Source of the DNA: Mermis nigrescens
Lineage: Eukaryota > Nematoda > Enoplea > Mermithida > Mermithidae
NCBI GenBank assembly: GCA_036768485.1
Contig: JAVLUZ010000154.1
Location: 7,800,342 to 7,864,341 of the forward strand
Length of the DNA: 64,000 bases
Direction of reading: 5' to 3'
Part shown: positions 45,689 through 56,650 of the stretch, piece by piece
Position numbering within the stretch: the first letter of the stretch is position 1
Layout: each line of letters opens with the position of its first letter
Notes under the pieces: model-generated
Told to the model about the DNA's origin: nothing
What the model saw: the letters and a program-made list of their open reading frames with translations, nothing else
Database searches by the model: none
Translations under genes and position numbers: made by a program

Positions 45689-45984
45689 TAATATGATCTG
45701 AATACCGAAAGTGTACTCTGCTTTATGGATCACATATTCATTTAGGCGCGTTTTCAGAATCGCGTTATTTTCCACATGTTATCTGCAACATTCAGGGTAC
45801 GAATCTAACTTCACGATGAAGATAAAAAATGTTTTTATTGATGTAGAAAAATTATAATTTACGGGTGCTGTTGAGCTGTTTTTGAGCTTAAAGAACATTT
45901 TTAAGTCATTCTGGGGAAAGATGAGGTAGCAGTATTGTCTGAAATTTTTCCTAGCGCTCTGGGTCGATACTAGTGTTGTAAAAG

Positions 45985-46215
45985 ATATCTTTATCTTTAT
46001 CTATTTTGCAAGATAAAGATAAAGATAAAGATATCTTTATCTTTATCTTGACGATTTATTTATTTTATCTTTATCTTTATCTTTTGGAAAAATCACAGGC
46101 CATCTTTATCTTTATCCTTTTGATAGGAATTTATCGTCAAGATAAAGATAAAGATATCTTTATCTTTATCTTTATCTTGCAAAATAGATAAAGATAAAGA
46201 TATCTTTTACAACAC
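45985..46215. repeat. (GATAAA)n centre of the giant palindrome
   Basis: Blocks of AAGATAAAGATAAAGATA and their complement alternate four times, themselves arranged as hairpins (TTTATCTTTATCT next to AGATAAAGATAAA). The only non-palindromic core is about 46065-46130 (TTTTGGAAAAATCACAGGCC). Confidence 0.9.
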
Positions 46216-46489
46216 TAGTATCGACCCAGAGCGCTAGGAAAAATTCAGACAATACTGCTACCTCATCTTTCCCCAGAATGACTTAAAAATGTTCTCTAAG
46301 CTCAAAAACAGCTCAACAGCACCCGTAAATTATAATTTTTCTACATCAATAAAAACATTTTTTATCTTCATCGTGAAGTTAGATTCGTACCCTGAATGTT
46401 GCAGATAACATGTTGAAAATTACGCGATTGTGAAAACGCGCCTAAATGAATATGTGACCCATAAAGCAGAGTAAAATTTTCGGATTCAG

Positions 46490-46752
46490 ATCATATTATA
46501 ATCATAACTGGGGAGTTTGGGCGGGTTTGCAACCCCTCCCGAAATCAAAACATCCCCCCGTAGAAATCAAAATATCCCCCAGAATTCAATTTTTTGAATT
46601 ATTCTTCGCAATTTTTTGATGCCAATGGATAGTGCTCAATAAGAAACATTGAAAAATGGTGTTTTTGGGCCATACCACCATTCTTGAGGGTATTTTCTGA
46701 CCTCTGAAAAAATCTTTTTACCCATTAGAACTCTGGTGCCTCCAACCTATAC
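46490..46752 (-). mobile_element. MITE, family A, right arm
   Basis: Reverse-complement partner of 45436-45688; begins ACTGGGGAGTTTGGGCGGGT and ends CTCTGGTGCCTCCAACC. Confidence 0.75.
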
Positions 46753-47019
46753 TTATAATCGGAGAAGACTGAGGCGAAACATGTTTTTCCACCTCTAGAG
46801 AGAGAGAAGTCTACAGTTCCGAATCTCAATTATAATTCATTATTAAAGAAACGCATTTAAAATGTTTAGAATTTTTGTACCTGGAGATTTAACATTTAAA
46901 GCGCTAAAACTGACTCAAGGTTGAGTGTAAACAAATGCGAATTGATTACACGTGCAAGGCTGAAGACGCAGTATTTTCTGTCAGAGGCAGATATGTAACA
47001 GGTAGTATGGAGTGTTCCC

Positions 47020-47175
47020 CACCCAAAGTTGGTCGTACTCCATGCCACTGAAGCCAGAAAGTTTTGACTCCCGCCTCAACTTATGAAAAAAGTCGAATTT
47101 TTTTAGCCGTTTTTATGTGTGTTTTTACTGTTTTTGGCCCAAAATTAGAGGTCATCCCACATTTTCCAGCCGTAA
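47020..47175 (+). repeat. Dispersed repeat family C, right arm
   Basis: Mirror of 45000-45185, with GTTTTGACTCCCGCCTCAAC, TTTTTGGCCCAAAATTAGAG and GTCATCCCACATTTTCCAGC. Confidence 0.6.
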
Positions 47176-47289
47176 CACGTATGATCAGAGGGATTGTTCC
47201 CGATATGTAGCTAGGAAAATCGGTATGCATAACAAAACAAAAACGGCACCAAAATGTGGTTTTTCACGGCGAGAGTTTGATAGCCCGCT

Positions 47290-47425
47290 TCAGAAGTAAG
47301 TATCGGTCATATCGCCGACTTTTGTCTGCGATATCGCCCGCCGATATAGCTCGATCACTAATCGGCGATAAGGGCGATGCGACATTGCCGATATCGCGGA
47401 CAAAAATCTACGATATCACCTATGT
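47290..47425. repeat. CGATATCG-rich block, right arm
   Basis: Mirror of 44770-44890: TATCGGTCATATCGCCGACT, CGATATCGCCCGCCGATATA and CCGATATCGCGGAC. Confidence 0.75.
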
Positions 47426-47454
47426 CAGAGCCGCCTATGAATCCGTAGGTACTG

Positions 47455-47700
47455 AGCATATATGCACAGCATGGATGATATGGGGGAGGGGGTTAGCCGG
47501 TCTGAGTGATCAAAATTTTATCTTTTTTCTGCCGAAATGACCTCAAAATCTTAAATAAGCGCTAGCTTTCAAAGTATGTTATTACACAATTTCTGTCAAT
47601 GTAAAGCAATCAAAGGAAAATTTTCGATTTTCATCCGTTTTTGGCCTTGATTTTGGCTCATATTCCGTACAAAATTTTCAATTTTTTCTATTCTAGTGGG
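47455..47700 (+). repeat. Dispersed repeat family D, right arm
   Basis: Starts TATGCACAGCATGGATGATA then GGGGGAGGGGGTTAGCCGGT, with TTTTGGCCTTGATTTTGGCT toward the end. Mirror of 44500-44740. Confidence 0.65.
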
Positions 47701-48750
47701 TATACTCGTACACGCAATGTACGCATGTATACATGCACATGTAGGGACTTATGAGGATATTGTAAATAGCAATGTTAGAGTGAATTGAATGAAGAGTTAT
47801 TTTAAAAATCAAAATAAATAAAACAATCAAATAAAAAATTACTGAGGAAAAATTTTAAAAATATATCAGTGAAAGTAAAAAACGGTGGTGCAAAAAAGAA
47901 CATTCATATCAGCACGATAACTTTTTAAGACTTTGAGCTACACCCTTACGATGCCCTTGCGTGCTACAATTCATTATTCTACAAGAATGCAAAGTTTCAT
48001 CAACTGGGCTTTAATGGCTAAAATATGAAGTCTACGAACGCCATTTTTTTAAGCAAGAATCACTTCGAATTTTACCTGTAAACGAAAAACACAAAAAAAG
48101 AAATTTATCTGCTTTTTTATGAATTTTGTTGCTTCTTTAACACCTTGAAATGAAATTGAGATCATTTTATGATGATTAAAGTGCAAAATTGATTTATTTT
48201 AATCAGTTTTGTTCGCTAAGCTGTGATTTTTTATTTTTCGTCCGATTTCACATGAAGTAGCGCTTGAAAAATTACAATCCTAATCGATCCTCACTTCTTG
48301 AAAATTCGAAGGAGCTCAAAAATGACCTACCGTTAAATCAGTATTTTGACTTTTTCTAAATTTAGAAAATTCAACGAAATTCGCAGATTATAGCTGATAA
48401 ATTTCGTATAAACAGCAGAAGACCGCAAGGCCAGAGGTGATGCGAGAAAAAATTATGGTGCTGATAAGATAGTTGCTTTTTGCACCACCCCGTATAATAA
48501 AAATTATTTCGAAAATTCCGCAAATACAGAACACAGTTCGAGAACACAGATAAAAAGGTCTTATTACGATCTCATTCTTAAGTCTTTCAGGTTTTTTTAA
48601 ACTGCCAGAAAAGTTGAAAAAATAGCTACAACTGTCTCAGAAAATCATGGATTTTACAACTCGAAAGGCGGTAATAAAAATGGTCTCTTCACTTGATAAT
48701 CAATTCGAGGAAATTAATTCGCAGTTTTTCATTTGATTACTTATTCTTAA

Positions 48751-48850
48751 NNNNNNNNNNNNNNNNNNNNNNNNNNNNNNNNNNNNNNNNNNNNNNNNNN
48801 NNNNNNNNNNNNNNNNNNNNNNNNNNNNNNNNNNNNNNNNNNNNNNNNNN
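48751..48850. other. Assembly gap, 100 N
   Basis: Exactly 100 N, placed where the right arm of the giant palindrome should continue. Sequence after the gap does not match the sequence to the left of 43453. Confidence 0.99.
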
Positions 48851-50135
48851 TGCCTTCGTCGATGGAGGTTCGACGGAAATAGAAAAATAACGATGACTTT
48901 ACCACGATACGCAAAATCTTTACCACGGACGCTTACTTAAATTGCGCACTGCCACGATCGCGGTCGATACAACAACAAAGGTGAACGAAATGTTACACAT
49001 TCTTAGATGGCCAAAATGATAATTTTTGGATCGAAAAATAATTTTACGATGATTGATCAGCTCGGCTGTAGCTAGCAGCCTAAAGGAGGGAACGTCCAAT
49101 GTAAATGTAGAGCCGCCCTAATGTCTACAAAGAATTCGACATAGGGACTGGATACATTTACCTTCGAGATTTACCTAGGTACGTAGGTACTTAAGTCTAC
49201 GCTTAGTGCTGGCCCCGATCGCGCGGCTCTGAATGGCTTTCGATCTTTGGACCCTTACAGACCTTACGGCTTCGATCCCCTCAGCCCTAATATTGCTGGC
49301 TGCTTCTTGTCGGGTGATCTCAGCAGCTACGCCCTAAGACCTAAGGCTACCTACCTAGTCTCGGTATTTGCCGCGGAGGTCAGTTGACCTATCTCAAGCT
49401 CAAGTTGTTTATTTAACTTATTTTCAATCAGTGCCTGATCCGAAATGTTTTTGGTTCCTAATATGTGTAGCACGCTGAACAATGAAAACAACAACAACGA
49501 GCTCTACGCTGATCAATCATCCTTAAAGATTAAATAATGTTTTTGATCAATTTTTGGCTTGAGAAATAAATTATGATTTCCGAATAAAATCAACTATCAT
49601 ACGAAATTTACCTATCAGTCCACTAAGATGGGTGGAAGTCCTCGACGTGGGTGTGTGGCCGACCTAACCCTCGGTATAACCAAAAACCACTGGGTAGGTT
49701 TTCTCTATTTTAATTCGACGCAGAATTCACGGCCTATAGCCGGACAACAAAATACGCAAAAGAAAAACGAAAATGTACAGATTATACAATCGAACAACCG
49801 GCCAACGAAAAAACCAACAGCCAGACTAAACTACAACGTTAAGTACACTGGCCTCAAGGACCATTACAGTAAATTAAACAAAGATCAAATTAACGTAATA
49901 CTGATAAGCTTTTATCTCAGATCAAATGTTATCGATTACACAAGCGGTATGCATGAAACAATTACTATTATCATACACTTAACTCTATGCTACCGGACAA
50001 GTATCTAAATGTTTTTTATTATTGAAAATTTGGGGAAATAATGGGAAGACCGAAGGCATAGCCCACAGTGCACTATCGTAGATAGCTACTAGTATTGGCT
50101 ATGTTATGGCTAACGCGAACTGCTAAGGCAAGTTC
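48851..50135. other. Unique DNA, no gene supported
   Basis: The frame 49628-50008 (126 codons) has no recognised motif, ends in a Thr/Ile-rich stretch and shows no splice context. The 49130-49430 part is somewhat richer in G+C (CTCGGTATTTGCCGCGGAGG) without coding signal. Confidence 0.3.
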
Positions 50136-50149
50136 GCCTATACGTGTAA

Positions 50150-50725
50150 CTCTCGCAGTTACAAATTGCTCGCTTCAGCAATTGTTCGCCGAGCAATTGC
50201 TCGCCTAGCGATTGCTCGCCAATCAGCAACAATTGTAGCCGTACGATTACTTGCTGAGCATTTGCTCGCCAGTGAATTGATCACATGGGAACTCGCTCCC
50301 ATGGGCATTGTTGCTTCTCATATATTTGAATCAGCCACGCTATAAAATGGAAGGTGTGTTAAATCCAGAAATCGACCGCCCCGGATCTTGTAATCATATG
50401 GTCTGAACAAAATGGTATAATTAAGTGCAATTCAGTTCTGCTGTGATGTTGCATACATTTGCGCACATACATTTATCTATGTACAGATTGTTTCGTTTTT
50501 GGTAGGAAAGAGAGAAGAAGCAGTAGTTTCAGTTTGAAAGTATTCATTTTTAGTGTACTAAAATGATTTTTAATTTTCGTTCAATCTTAATTTTCAGTTC
50601 TAATGCACTCAATAAAGTCGACAGGTGCTGGGCGAGCAATTGTTGGCGGGAAATTGTTCTCGAGCAATTGTTGGCGAGCAATTTTCCGCACACCAGGCGA
50701 TTGCTCGCCAATCAGCTGTGATTAG
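50150..50725. repeat. Scattered AGCAATTGCT repeats in both orientations
   Basis: At 50155-50290 and 50625-50725, units such as GCGAGCAATTGTTGGCG and CGAGCAATTGCTCGCC occur in alternating orientation. GGCGAGCAATTTTCCGCACA at about 50667 recurs at 51542, linking this block to the main array. Between them lies unique DNA. Confidence 0.75.
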
Positions 50726-51035
50726 TCAAGAAATGCATTTTTAAGTATTTTTAATTCGTTCTATCAGTTACAAGCTGATCATTGAAGCAAAGTAATTCAA
50801 GTCGGAAATTTTCTCGATTTTCAGAACAGGTATTTGGCAGCGCAGAATTTTTCAGTCCGATGGCCCTTATGCTGATTTATTCAGAGAGTATGAACAGAGA
50901 ATGATAGCACAGAATTTCTGTTCTGAAGTTGTTGTAGGTAGGTGTATGGTTGTTTCGTTTGCTCAAATATGATTCTATTAATAGTACCTAATGGTACGCT
51001 GATAACACTTGGAATGAGATGCATTAAGCAACTCC

Positions 51036-51562
51036 CAGCAATTACTGCCGAGCAATTGCTGGGCGAGCAATTACTGGCGAGTACTTAATTACAATCGCTC
51101 AGCAAGCAATCGTTCGGCTAGCAATTATTGGTGATTGGCGAGCAATTGTTCAAGTCGCGCAATCATTTGGCGAGCAATTCCTGGGCGAGCAATGGTTGGC
51201 GAGCAATTGCTGGGCGAGCAATTGTTGGGCGAGCAATTGTGCAGGGCGAGCAATTGCTGGGCGAGCAATTGCTGGGCGAGCAATTGCTGGGCGAGCAATT
51301 GCTGGGCGAGCATTGCTGGGCGAGCGATTGCTGGGCGAGCATTGCTGGGCGAGCAATTGCTGGGCGAGCAATTGCTGGGCGAGCAATTGCTGGGCGAGCA
51401 ATTGCTGGGCGAGCAATTGCTGGGCGAGCAATTGCTGGGCGAGCAATTGCTGGGCGAGCAATTGCTGGGCGAGCAATTGCTGGGCGAGCAATTGCTGGGC
51501 GAGCAATTGATGGGCGAGCAATTGCTGGGCGAGCAATTGTTGGCGAGCAATTTTCCGCACAC
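51036..51562. repeat. 15-bp minisatellite GGGCGAGCAATTGCT
   Basis: From about 51185 to 51540 the 15-bp unit is repeated about 24 times with few changes (two shortened units near 51312 and 51345, and one ATTGATGG variant). The core AGCAATTGCT is a perfect palindrome. Because 15 is a multiple of three and the unit lacks stops, several frames on both strands stay open and give Asn-Cys-Ser-Pro-Ser, Gln-Leu-Leu-Ala and similar pentapeptide repeats. These are artefacts, not proteins. Confidence 0.95.
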
Positions 51563-52320
51563 GCTAAGGAAAAGATAAGTGCTAATCTGAAGCATGAATT
51601 TATCCTTGATAAAAATGTTGGATTACTTACACTTCGACCTGATTTTTTACGATCGCTCAAAACGAACGACACTTCCATCGAGCACTATGTATAGCAGGGC
51701 AATGGGAAAATTGGGTGTTTCTAGTAATAAAAGGGCATTCGGTTCTCGAGCGACTTCATGCACCGAATGTTGTACAGACAAGCTTCATCGGGTAGAACCT
51801 TGTAGAGTTTTTCTTCATTTACTTTATTGTCTTGCACAGCTTGCGGCAATTACAAATGTACCTACATATGAATCAACTCAAAGATGCGTAAAATTCTTGG
51901 TTAAGCATCTGAAAATTCTCTGAACATATAGTCTTTTTTTATTCATTCAAGAGCTTTTTTATTAAAATATTCTCGAAGGCTACAGTATGTCTAACTAGGT
52001 GATTTACTGTAACTCGACAGAAAAATTGATTGGGGGCTGATGGCTATCGTTATCCCATTTATAATGCACTAAACCGTCCATATAAAGTTTATTCAAGCAT
52101 CTAAATAGTGCTGGGATGTACTACAGTAAGTGCGCTAAGCAAAAATTCTCGCGGCTGTGATCAAACCCGTGTTCTACAGCATACCAAGTCATATGGAGAC
52201 GTACAGTCACCAAGGCGCATTACAGCATCAAAATTTTGAGCCACTTTTGTAGCCCGAGAGAAATTTGAACAAAACCGCAATGAAACAGACTGTAAGTGCC
52301 TACTTGTACATATGTATTGC
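51563..52320. other. Intergenic, no gene seen
   Basis: The frame 51594-51923 has no recognised motif. Nothing else noted. Confidence 0.3.
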
Positions 52321-52840
52321 TATTATCGTATCATGACGCCACAAACGCGTTGCGGCAATAATATGACGCCACATGGCCTTTGCACGTGCAGAGAACAGTA
52401 TGTGAAGCAGTGCATTGGGGTTACTTACGGCGTTTTGGCGCCAGCAAATTATAAATTATTCTGATTGAATCCAATTCTTGAGCAATTTAGAAATAAATTA
52501 TATATTCAGAAAGCAGGTTCTACAAGCCACAAAATAGCATATTGTTCTTTCCGATTTGATGAGTATTCATTTGTGTACGACTGAAAACTGTAGAAAATCC
52601 AGTGTATTTTTAGATGCATTCAATTATCTCACTAAATTCAACGATATTCGCAACGCAATTTATACCATCACGTAGAGAATTGAATGGGCTTTCAGAATCG
52701 TATTATACTTCAATAATAAATTAAATCTTAATAATTAATAATATTACAAAGAATGTGGCGCCAAAACGTCCTATTTCGGTAGCTTCATATTACGATGGCG
52801 GTGACGCATTTTCGCAAAGTGGCGTCATCCTACGATAATA
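52321..52840. mobile_element. MITE with TATTATCGTA ends
   Basis: Left end TATTATCGTATCATGACGCC and right end GGCGTCATCCTACGATAATA form a terminal inverted repeat of about 22 bp with one or two mismatches. A second inverted pair lies inside (GTTTTGGCGCCAGC near 52434 and GTGGCGCCAAAACG near 52755). The unit is 520 bp, AT-rich, non-coding. No target duplication was recognised. Confidence 0.65.
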
Positions 52841-52856
52841 CCCTACGTATTTACAT

Positions 52857-53616
52857 GCTAGCAAAGAAAAATGCTCCGATGGAACAAAAAAGATGAATAT
52901 ACTTGGAATATGTGGATTGTTAAGGATGTAAAAGGAGGGGACTAGGAAAAAGCTACCTAAAGTCGCAAAATCTGATAAAAATCACACTTTCTCTAAACAA
53001 CGCAAAAAATCGAAGAATATTCTGCGGCCTCTAAAAAGTGTCTTTTTTAAATAATTTTAAAAGTTTCAGATAAGAGTGTATAAACGAAATCTATAATGTT
53101 TACTTTTTTTAAATTGCTGGCAAGTAGCAACGCTAACTAGCTTCGTATTTTGGTTGATAGAAAACTAAGTGGTACTGTATTTAGAATTGTTTTATTTTGT
53201 TATGAGCATTATAGCAAGCAAAGCACGGGCCGATTGATTAGTGCATACAATCGTTACGGGCATGCTAGTGAACCTACATTTAGTCTGTTTCAAGTCCACT
53301 TACGCGTTTCCTACTGTTTTAAACCAACAATTTCTTCTGGCTTAGAAAGACTGTAACTCAATACCATTTCCCATAGCTACTGCATAGCTAACGTGCTGCT
53401 TTTTCAATCATTTTTATGGTTAAATATTTATTCTAATGTGTTGACCGCAGAATATACTTCGATTTTTTGCGTTGCTTAGAGAAAGTGTGATTTTTAGCAG
53501 ATTTTGCGACTTTAGGTAGATTTTTCTTAGTCCCATCCTTTTACATCCTTAATAATCCACAATTCCAAGTATATTCATCTTTTTTGTTCCATCTGAGCAT
53601 TTTTCTTTGCTAGTAC
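52857..53616. mobile_element. CTAGCAAAG foldback element, compact intact copy
   Basis: About 760 bp. Left arm CTAGCAAAGAAAAATGCTCC to ATTCTGCGGCCTC (53033). Right arm from GACCGCAGAATATACTTCGA (53445) to GAGCATTTTTCTTTGCTAG (53616). Arms are about 175 bp and nearly identical. The core (53090-53400) matches the other copies. The arm tip can form a small stem (TGTTCC-ATC-GGAGCA) about 10 nt before CTAG, the layout of a Helitron 3' end. Confidence 0.85.
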
Positions 53617-55830
53617 CCCGCTTTTAATTAGTATGATTTGAGTACATCAGTCAGTAAACACATACAGTAACATACCACAAAAATGACAGCAGTCCAAGAA
53701 AGCAAAAAACAATATTGTTTTTAACATCAGCATTATCCTTTTTAAACAAGACAACCTTACATTATTTAAAGAAATCAAAGTTTTTCAGCGTGAACTTTAC
53801 GCAATTATCAAGTGTAAGGAACACTAACGCTCAGATTTGGAAGTAAAATAAATTTGTAGTATAAACTATGTACATATTAACAACAAATGAATAGTGCAAA
53901 CTTTACGCAACTACTAAATGTAGAGAAAACTAACAGTCAGATTCCCAATTCTGATTTTACATAGAACATTTTGAAAAAATTAAGCTTCTGCAAGGCTCTA
54001 GAACTAAACTTAATATGCAGTGTAAACTTAACACAACCGTAATTCTGATATTACTCTGATATTACAATCAACATTTATTAAAAAATTAAGTCTCCACAAT
54101 GGCCCGAGGACAAATAAATATCAGATGTAAACCACTTTACACCACTGTTGATTGCAAACAATTGACGTATCACATTTGGTTTCTGGTTCATTTTTAGACT
54201 TGAGATTATGTCCAGACTCATAACCCAGAACTTGGCAGAAAAAAACAAGACAGAAACACGTTTAACTCCCACATTTTTTTGACTTTACACCTCCCGAAAA
54301 AGCTAAATATTGATGTAAACAAACGCAATTTGCTGTGACGCGTACCCCTTATAAATTACTTCATTTTTATCCAATTCGACCTAGCCCGACTTCTGAACAG
54401 AGAAAGTGGCGAACAAAAAAATGGACAAACACGTATTTTAATGCCCCTTTGAGTGTAAATAAATTCGGTTCGGGCCAATTTGTAGCCCTTTGATTGTTGT
54501 ACGTTTTTATGTCGCAAACTTATGTTTCGCAAAATATTTAATATGATTTACCAATCAAAATACGAGAAAAACCTATCTCTTTCGCCCATTTTACACCTCA
54601 GATTTCGAACTTTACACCCCCATAAACAACTGAATATTACGTTTTTTTAAACGCGGCTTGCTTCGACGTGTAGCTCTTAGAAGTTGCTTCATTTTTATTT
54701 TATTCAATTCATCCCAACTCATAACCGAAAAAGTTGGCAGAGAAATCTTGGACAAAATCTGTTTTTTTACTCATCCACTAGAGTGTAAAGTTAAAACCCC
54801 TGTTACTAACTGCGTATTAATTGTAGAAAAGTTTGCTGGTAAGCAGAAGAAAGCTTATGATCCGTAGTACATTTGCGTCACGAAAAATTTCTCAAAACTC
54901 ATAACCGGAGTTGTTGGCAGACATAAACAAGTCGAAAACTCGACCAAAATGTGTCTTTTCACCCCAGATTTTCGCACTCTTTACACTCCCATTCGAGAAC
55001 TGAGGCGAAATTCAAAAAACAAAAAATGTGTGATCTGAAGAACCTAAAGAGATAAATAAGTCAAATGAAGTGTATGGTTTTGCCAAAAGAATTAAATAAA
55101 TGAAAAAAGTTAGTATTCAGAAGACTTGAACCCACTATTCTTTATTCAAATCCCTATGCGAGAACAGATACGTCAGCCATTGCACCAACTCAACTCGCAG
55201 CCAAGATTTCAGCTTGATTATACTATATTGAAAAATTGTCATCATTCTACTGAAGTATAAGAATAGTGCATTTATGATAATAAAAATAATTATTTATTAA
55301 AGACGGATCAAAAACCTCTGAAATAAGAAAATCTAAGTCTTCTAAATGGAGAATATGGCAGGAAAAAAATATTTTTTGTCCCAGACTCTTTACAATGAAC
55401 CGCCTCTAAATTTGAAAAATATTACTTTAAAAAAATTAAAAAAGTCACTCCCTAGATTATATAGCCGTCTACCTTTTGAAACCAATCAGACTGCGTAGAA
55501 TGTAAAACTGAGTTAGATATGCTTGTGCACATGGAAACAGTAAAAACCGTCTAATTTACATCCTGAGCAACAACTAATGACTGTAAAGAGATTTTAAGAC
55601 CAGATTCGTAATCAGGGGAAACATTTTAAAAAATGGCCCTCTGCTGATCATTTGAATTTTGTGTAAACTTTACACACTCACGACTAGATCGGTATTGAGT
55701 GTAAACAAAAAAGGTATCTAAGTTTTTTTATTATCTACCTTTTAAAAACCGCACCTCCCAGATGTGTGCCGTTGTTGCCGTGAGGGGGTGCACAAATTTC
55801 GCACTCGCTGTGATAAACAGGCTACGATAG
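53617..55830 (-). repeat. TGTAAA-type repeat, copy 5
   Basis: Minus-orientation copy joined to the foldback by TACCCCGCTTTTAATTAGTA. Contains ATTAAGTCTCCACAATGGCC, TAAACCACTTTACACCACTG and CCCGACTTCTGAACAGAGAA, then GAGTGTAAAGTTAAAACCCC and finally CAGATGTGTGCCGTTGTTGC, GAGGGGGTGCACAAATTTCG. These are the same landmarks, in the same order, as 60900-63250 reversed. The terminal hairpin is missing here. It encloses a tRNA-like sequence (55130-55205). Confidence 0.75.
55130..55205 (-). other. tRNA-like sequence (pseudogene or SINE head)
   Basis: On the minus strand TTGGTGCAATGGCTGACG fits an RNA polymerase III A box, and TGGGTTCAAGTCTTC a B box, about 55 nt apart, with CTGTTCTCGCATAG between as an anticodon-arm-like part. 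The acceptor ends do not pair, so it is not a working tRNA. It may be an insertion, since the other TGTAAA copies lack it. Confidence 0.4.
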
Positions 55831-56650
55831 ATTCCTCGCAATAAATAAGAAATAAACAGACAAATCTTGCAGGAAATCAAATGTGAAGAGAGTCTTATCT
55901 CATACTGCAATTGCTATTAAAGTTAGTATAACATTGGGGACGATATTTTACACGACAAAAGAACTTACCTACTGTACATACGTATATATGCCTAAATCAA
56001 ATAAATTCGTGTCTAAATCACGCAGACCAAAGTTAAAAAAAAATTATGAAAAAAATCGTAAAATATTTTTGCATACTCTTAAATCACGAAGCTTCAAATT
56101 GATCGAAAAAAGTATGTCGGTGATTGATTTATAGTTTGAACGAAACTAAGCAAAAGAATTTTTTAGGGATAAGTGCAATATTAATTCGCATGGATAACAA
56201 ATCGTGAAAGTGCACATTGATAATCACATTAGCGCGCTACGAAATCAGGGCAGAAATTATTAGTAGGTATGTTTGGAAATGTAGGCCTCTGAGCGAATAT
56301 TCGCTCGACTTTCTGATTTATTTCTGCGATAATTATTCTTCCTTTTATTTTCCTTTAAAAGAAATTTGTTTTCAAAAACAAATTGAAAAATATTAGCCGA
56401 AAGTCGTTTCGATCCGATCTCTTTAAAAAATTCTAGACGCATAAAGATAAACATAACATGTTTGTGTAAGGCAGATGAGTTGAATTTAAAATTGATCGAA
56501 AATCAAAAATAAATAAGGCGTCCACACTTGACCGGGCTCGTATTCTTAAAAACCTTAGTAAAACTTAAAAACGTACCTATCTGTAACACGCTTCTAAAAA
56601 AACTTTTGGGACCTGTCAAATTGTAAGTTAGGTTATCTATCAAATAGTTA
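55831..56650. other. Intergenic, downstream of the HMG-box gene
   Basis: AT-rich. No polyadenylation signal singled out. The frame 55883-56134 is Lys-rich but unrecognised. Confidence 0.3.

Larger units (their letters stand above)
43453..48750. mobile_element. Giant palindrome, arms about 2.6 kb
   Basis: The sequence from 43453 to about 46060 returns as its reverse complement from about 46130 to 48750. Paired landmarks: TACAGGGTGGCGCAAAAAGC (43681) with GCTTTTTGCACCACCCCGTA (ending 48494), and CTTCTGAAGCGGGCTATCAA (44889) with TTGATAGCCCGCTTCAGAAG (ending 47297). The centre is near 46090. Arms differ by scattered substitutions and small indels. Each arm holds, in mirror order, a family D copy, a CGATATCG-rich block, a family C copy, a family A copy and (GATAAA)n. 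CAGGGTGGCGCAAAA is typical of mariner-type ends, but similarity extends about 230 bp outside it. No transposase frame is present. The right arm runs into the N gap, so the full length is unknown. Confidence 0.9.

Noticed and set aside
43681..48494. Simple mariner element bounded by CAGGGTGGCGCAAAA ends
   Set aside because: The inverted similarity extends about 230 bp beyond those ends on both sides, so they are not the outer boundary of the palindrome.
49628..50008. 126-codon frame
   Set aside because: No recognisable domain and a composition typical of chance frames; kept only as a note.
51128..51694. Long frames of about 100-190 codons on both strands with Asn-Cys-Ser-Pro or Leu-Gln-Ala type repeats
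   Set aside because: They are translations of the 15-bp minisatellite; a stop-free unit of a multiple of three stays open in several frames.
52857..53616. Plain Helitron call from the CTAG tip and small hairpin
   Set aside because: Both ends are inverted copies, the conserved linker continues past CTAG, and the outer flank after CTAG is C rather than T in this copy; kept as a hypothesis only.
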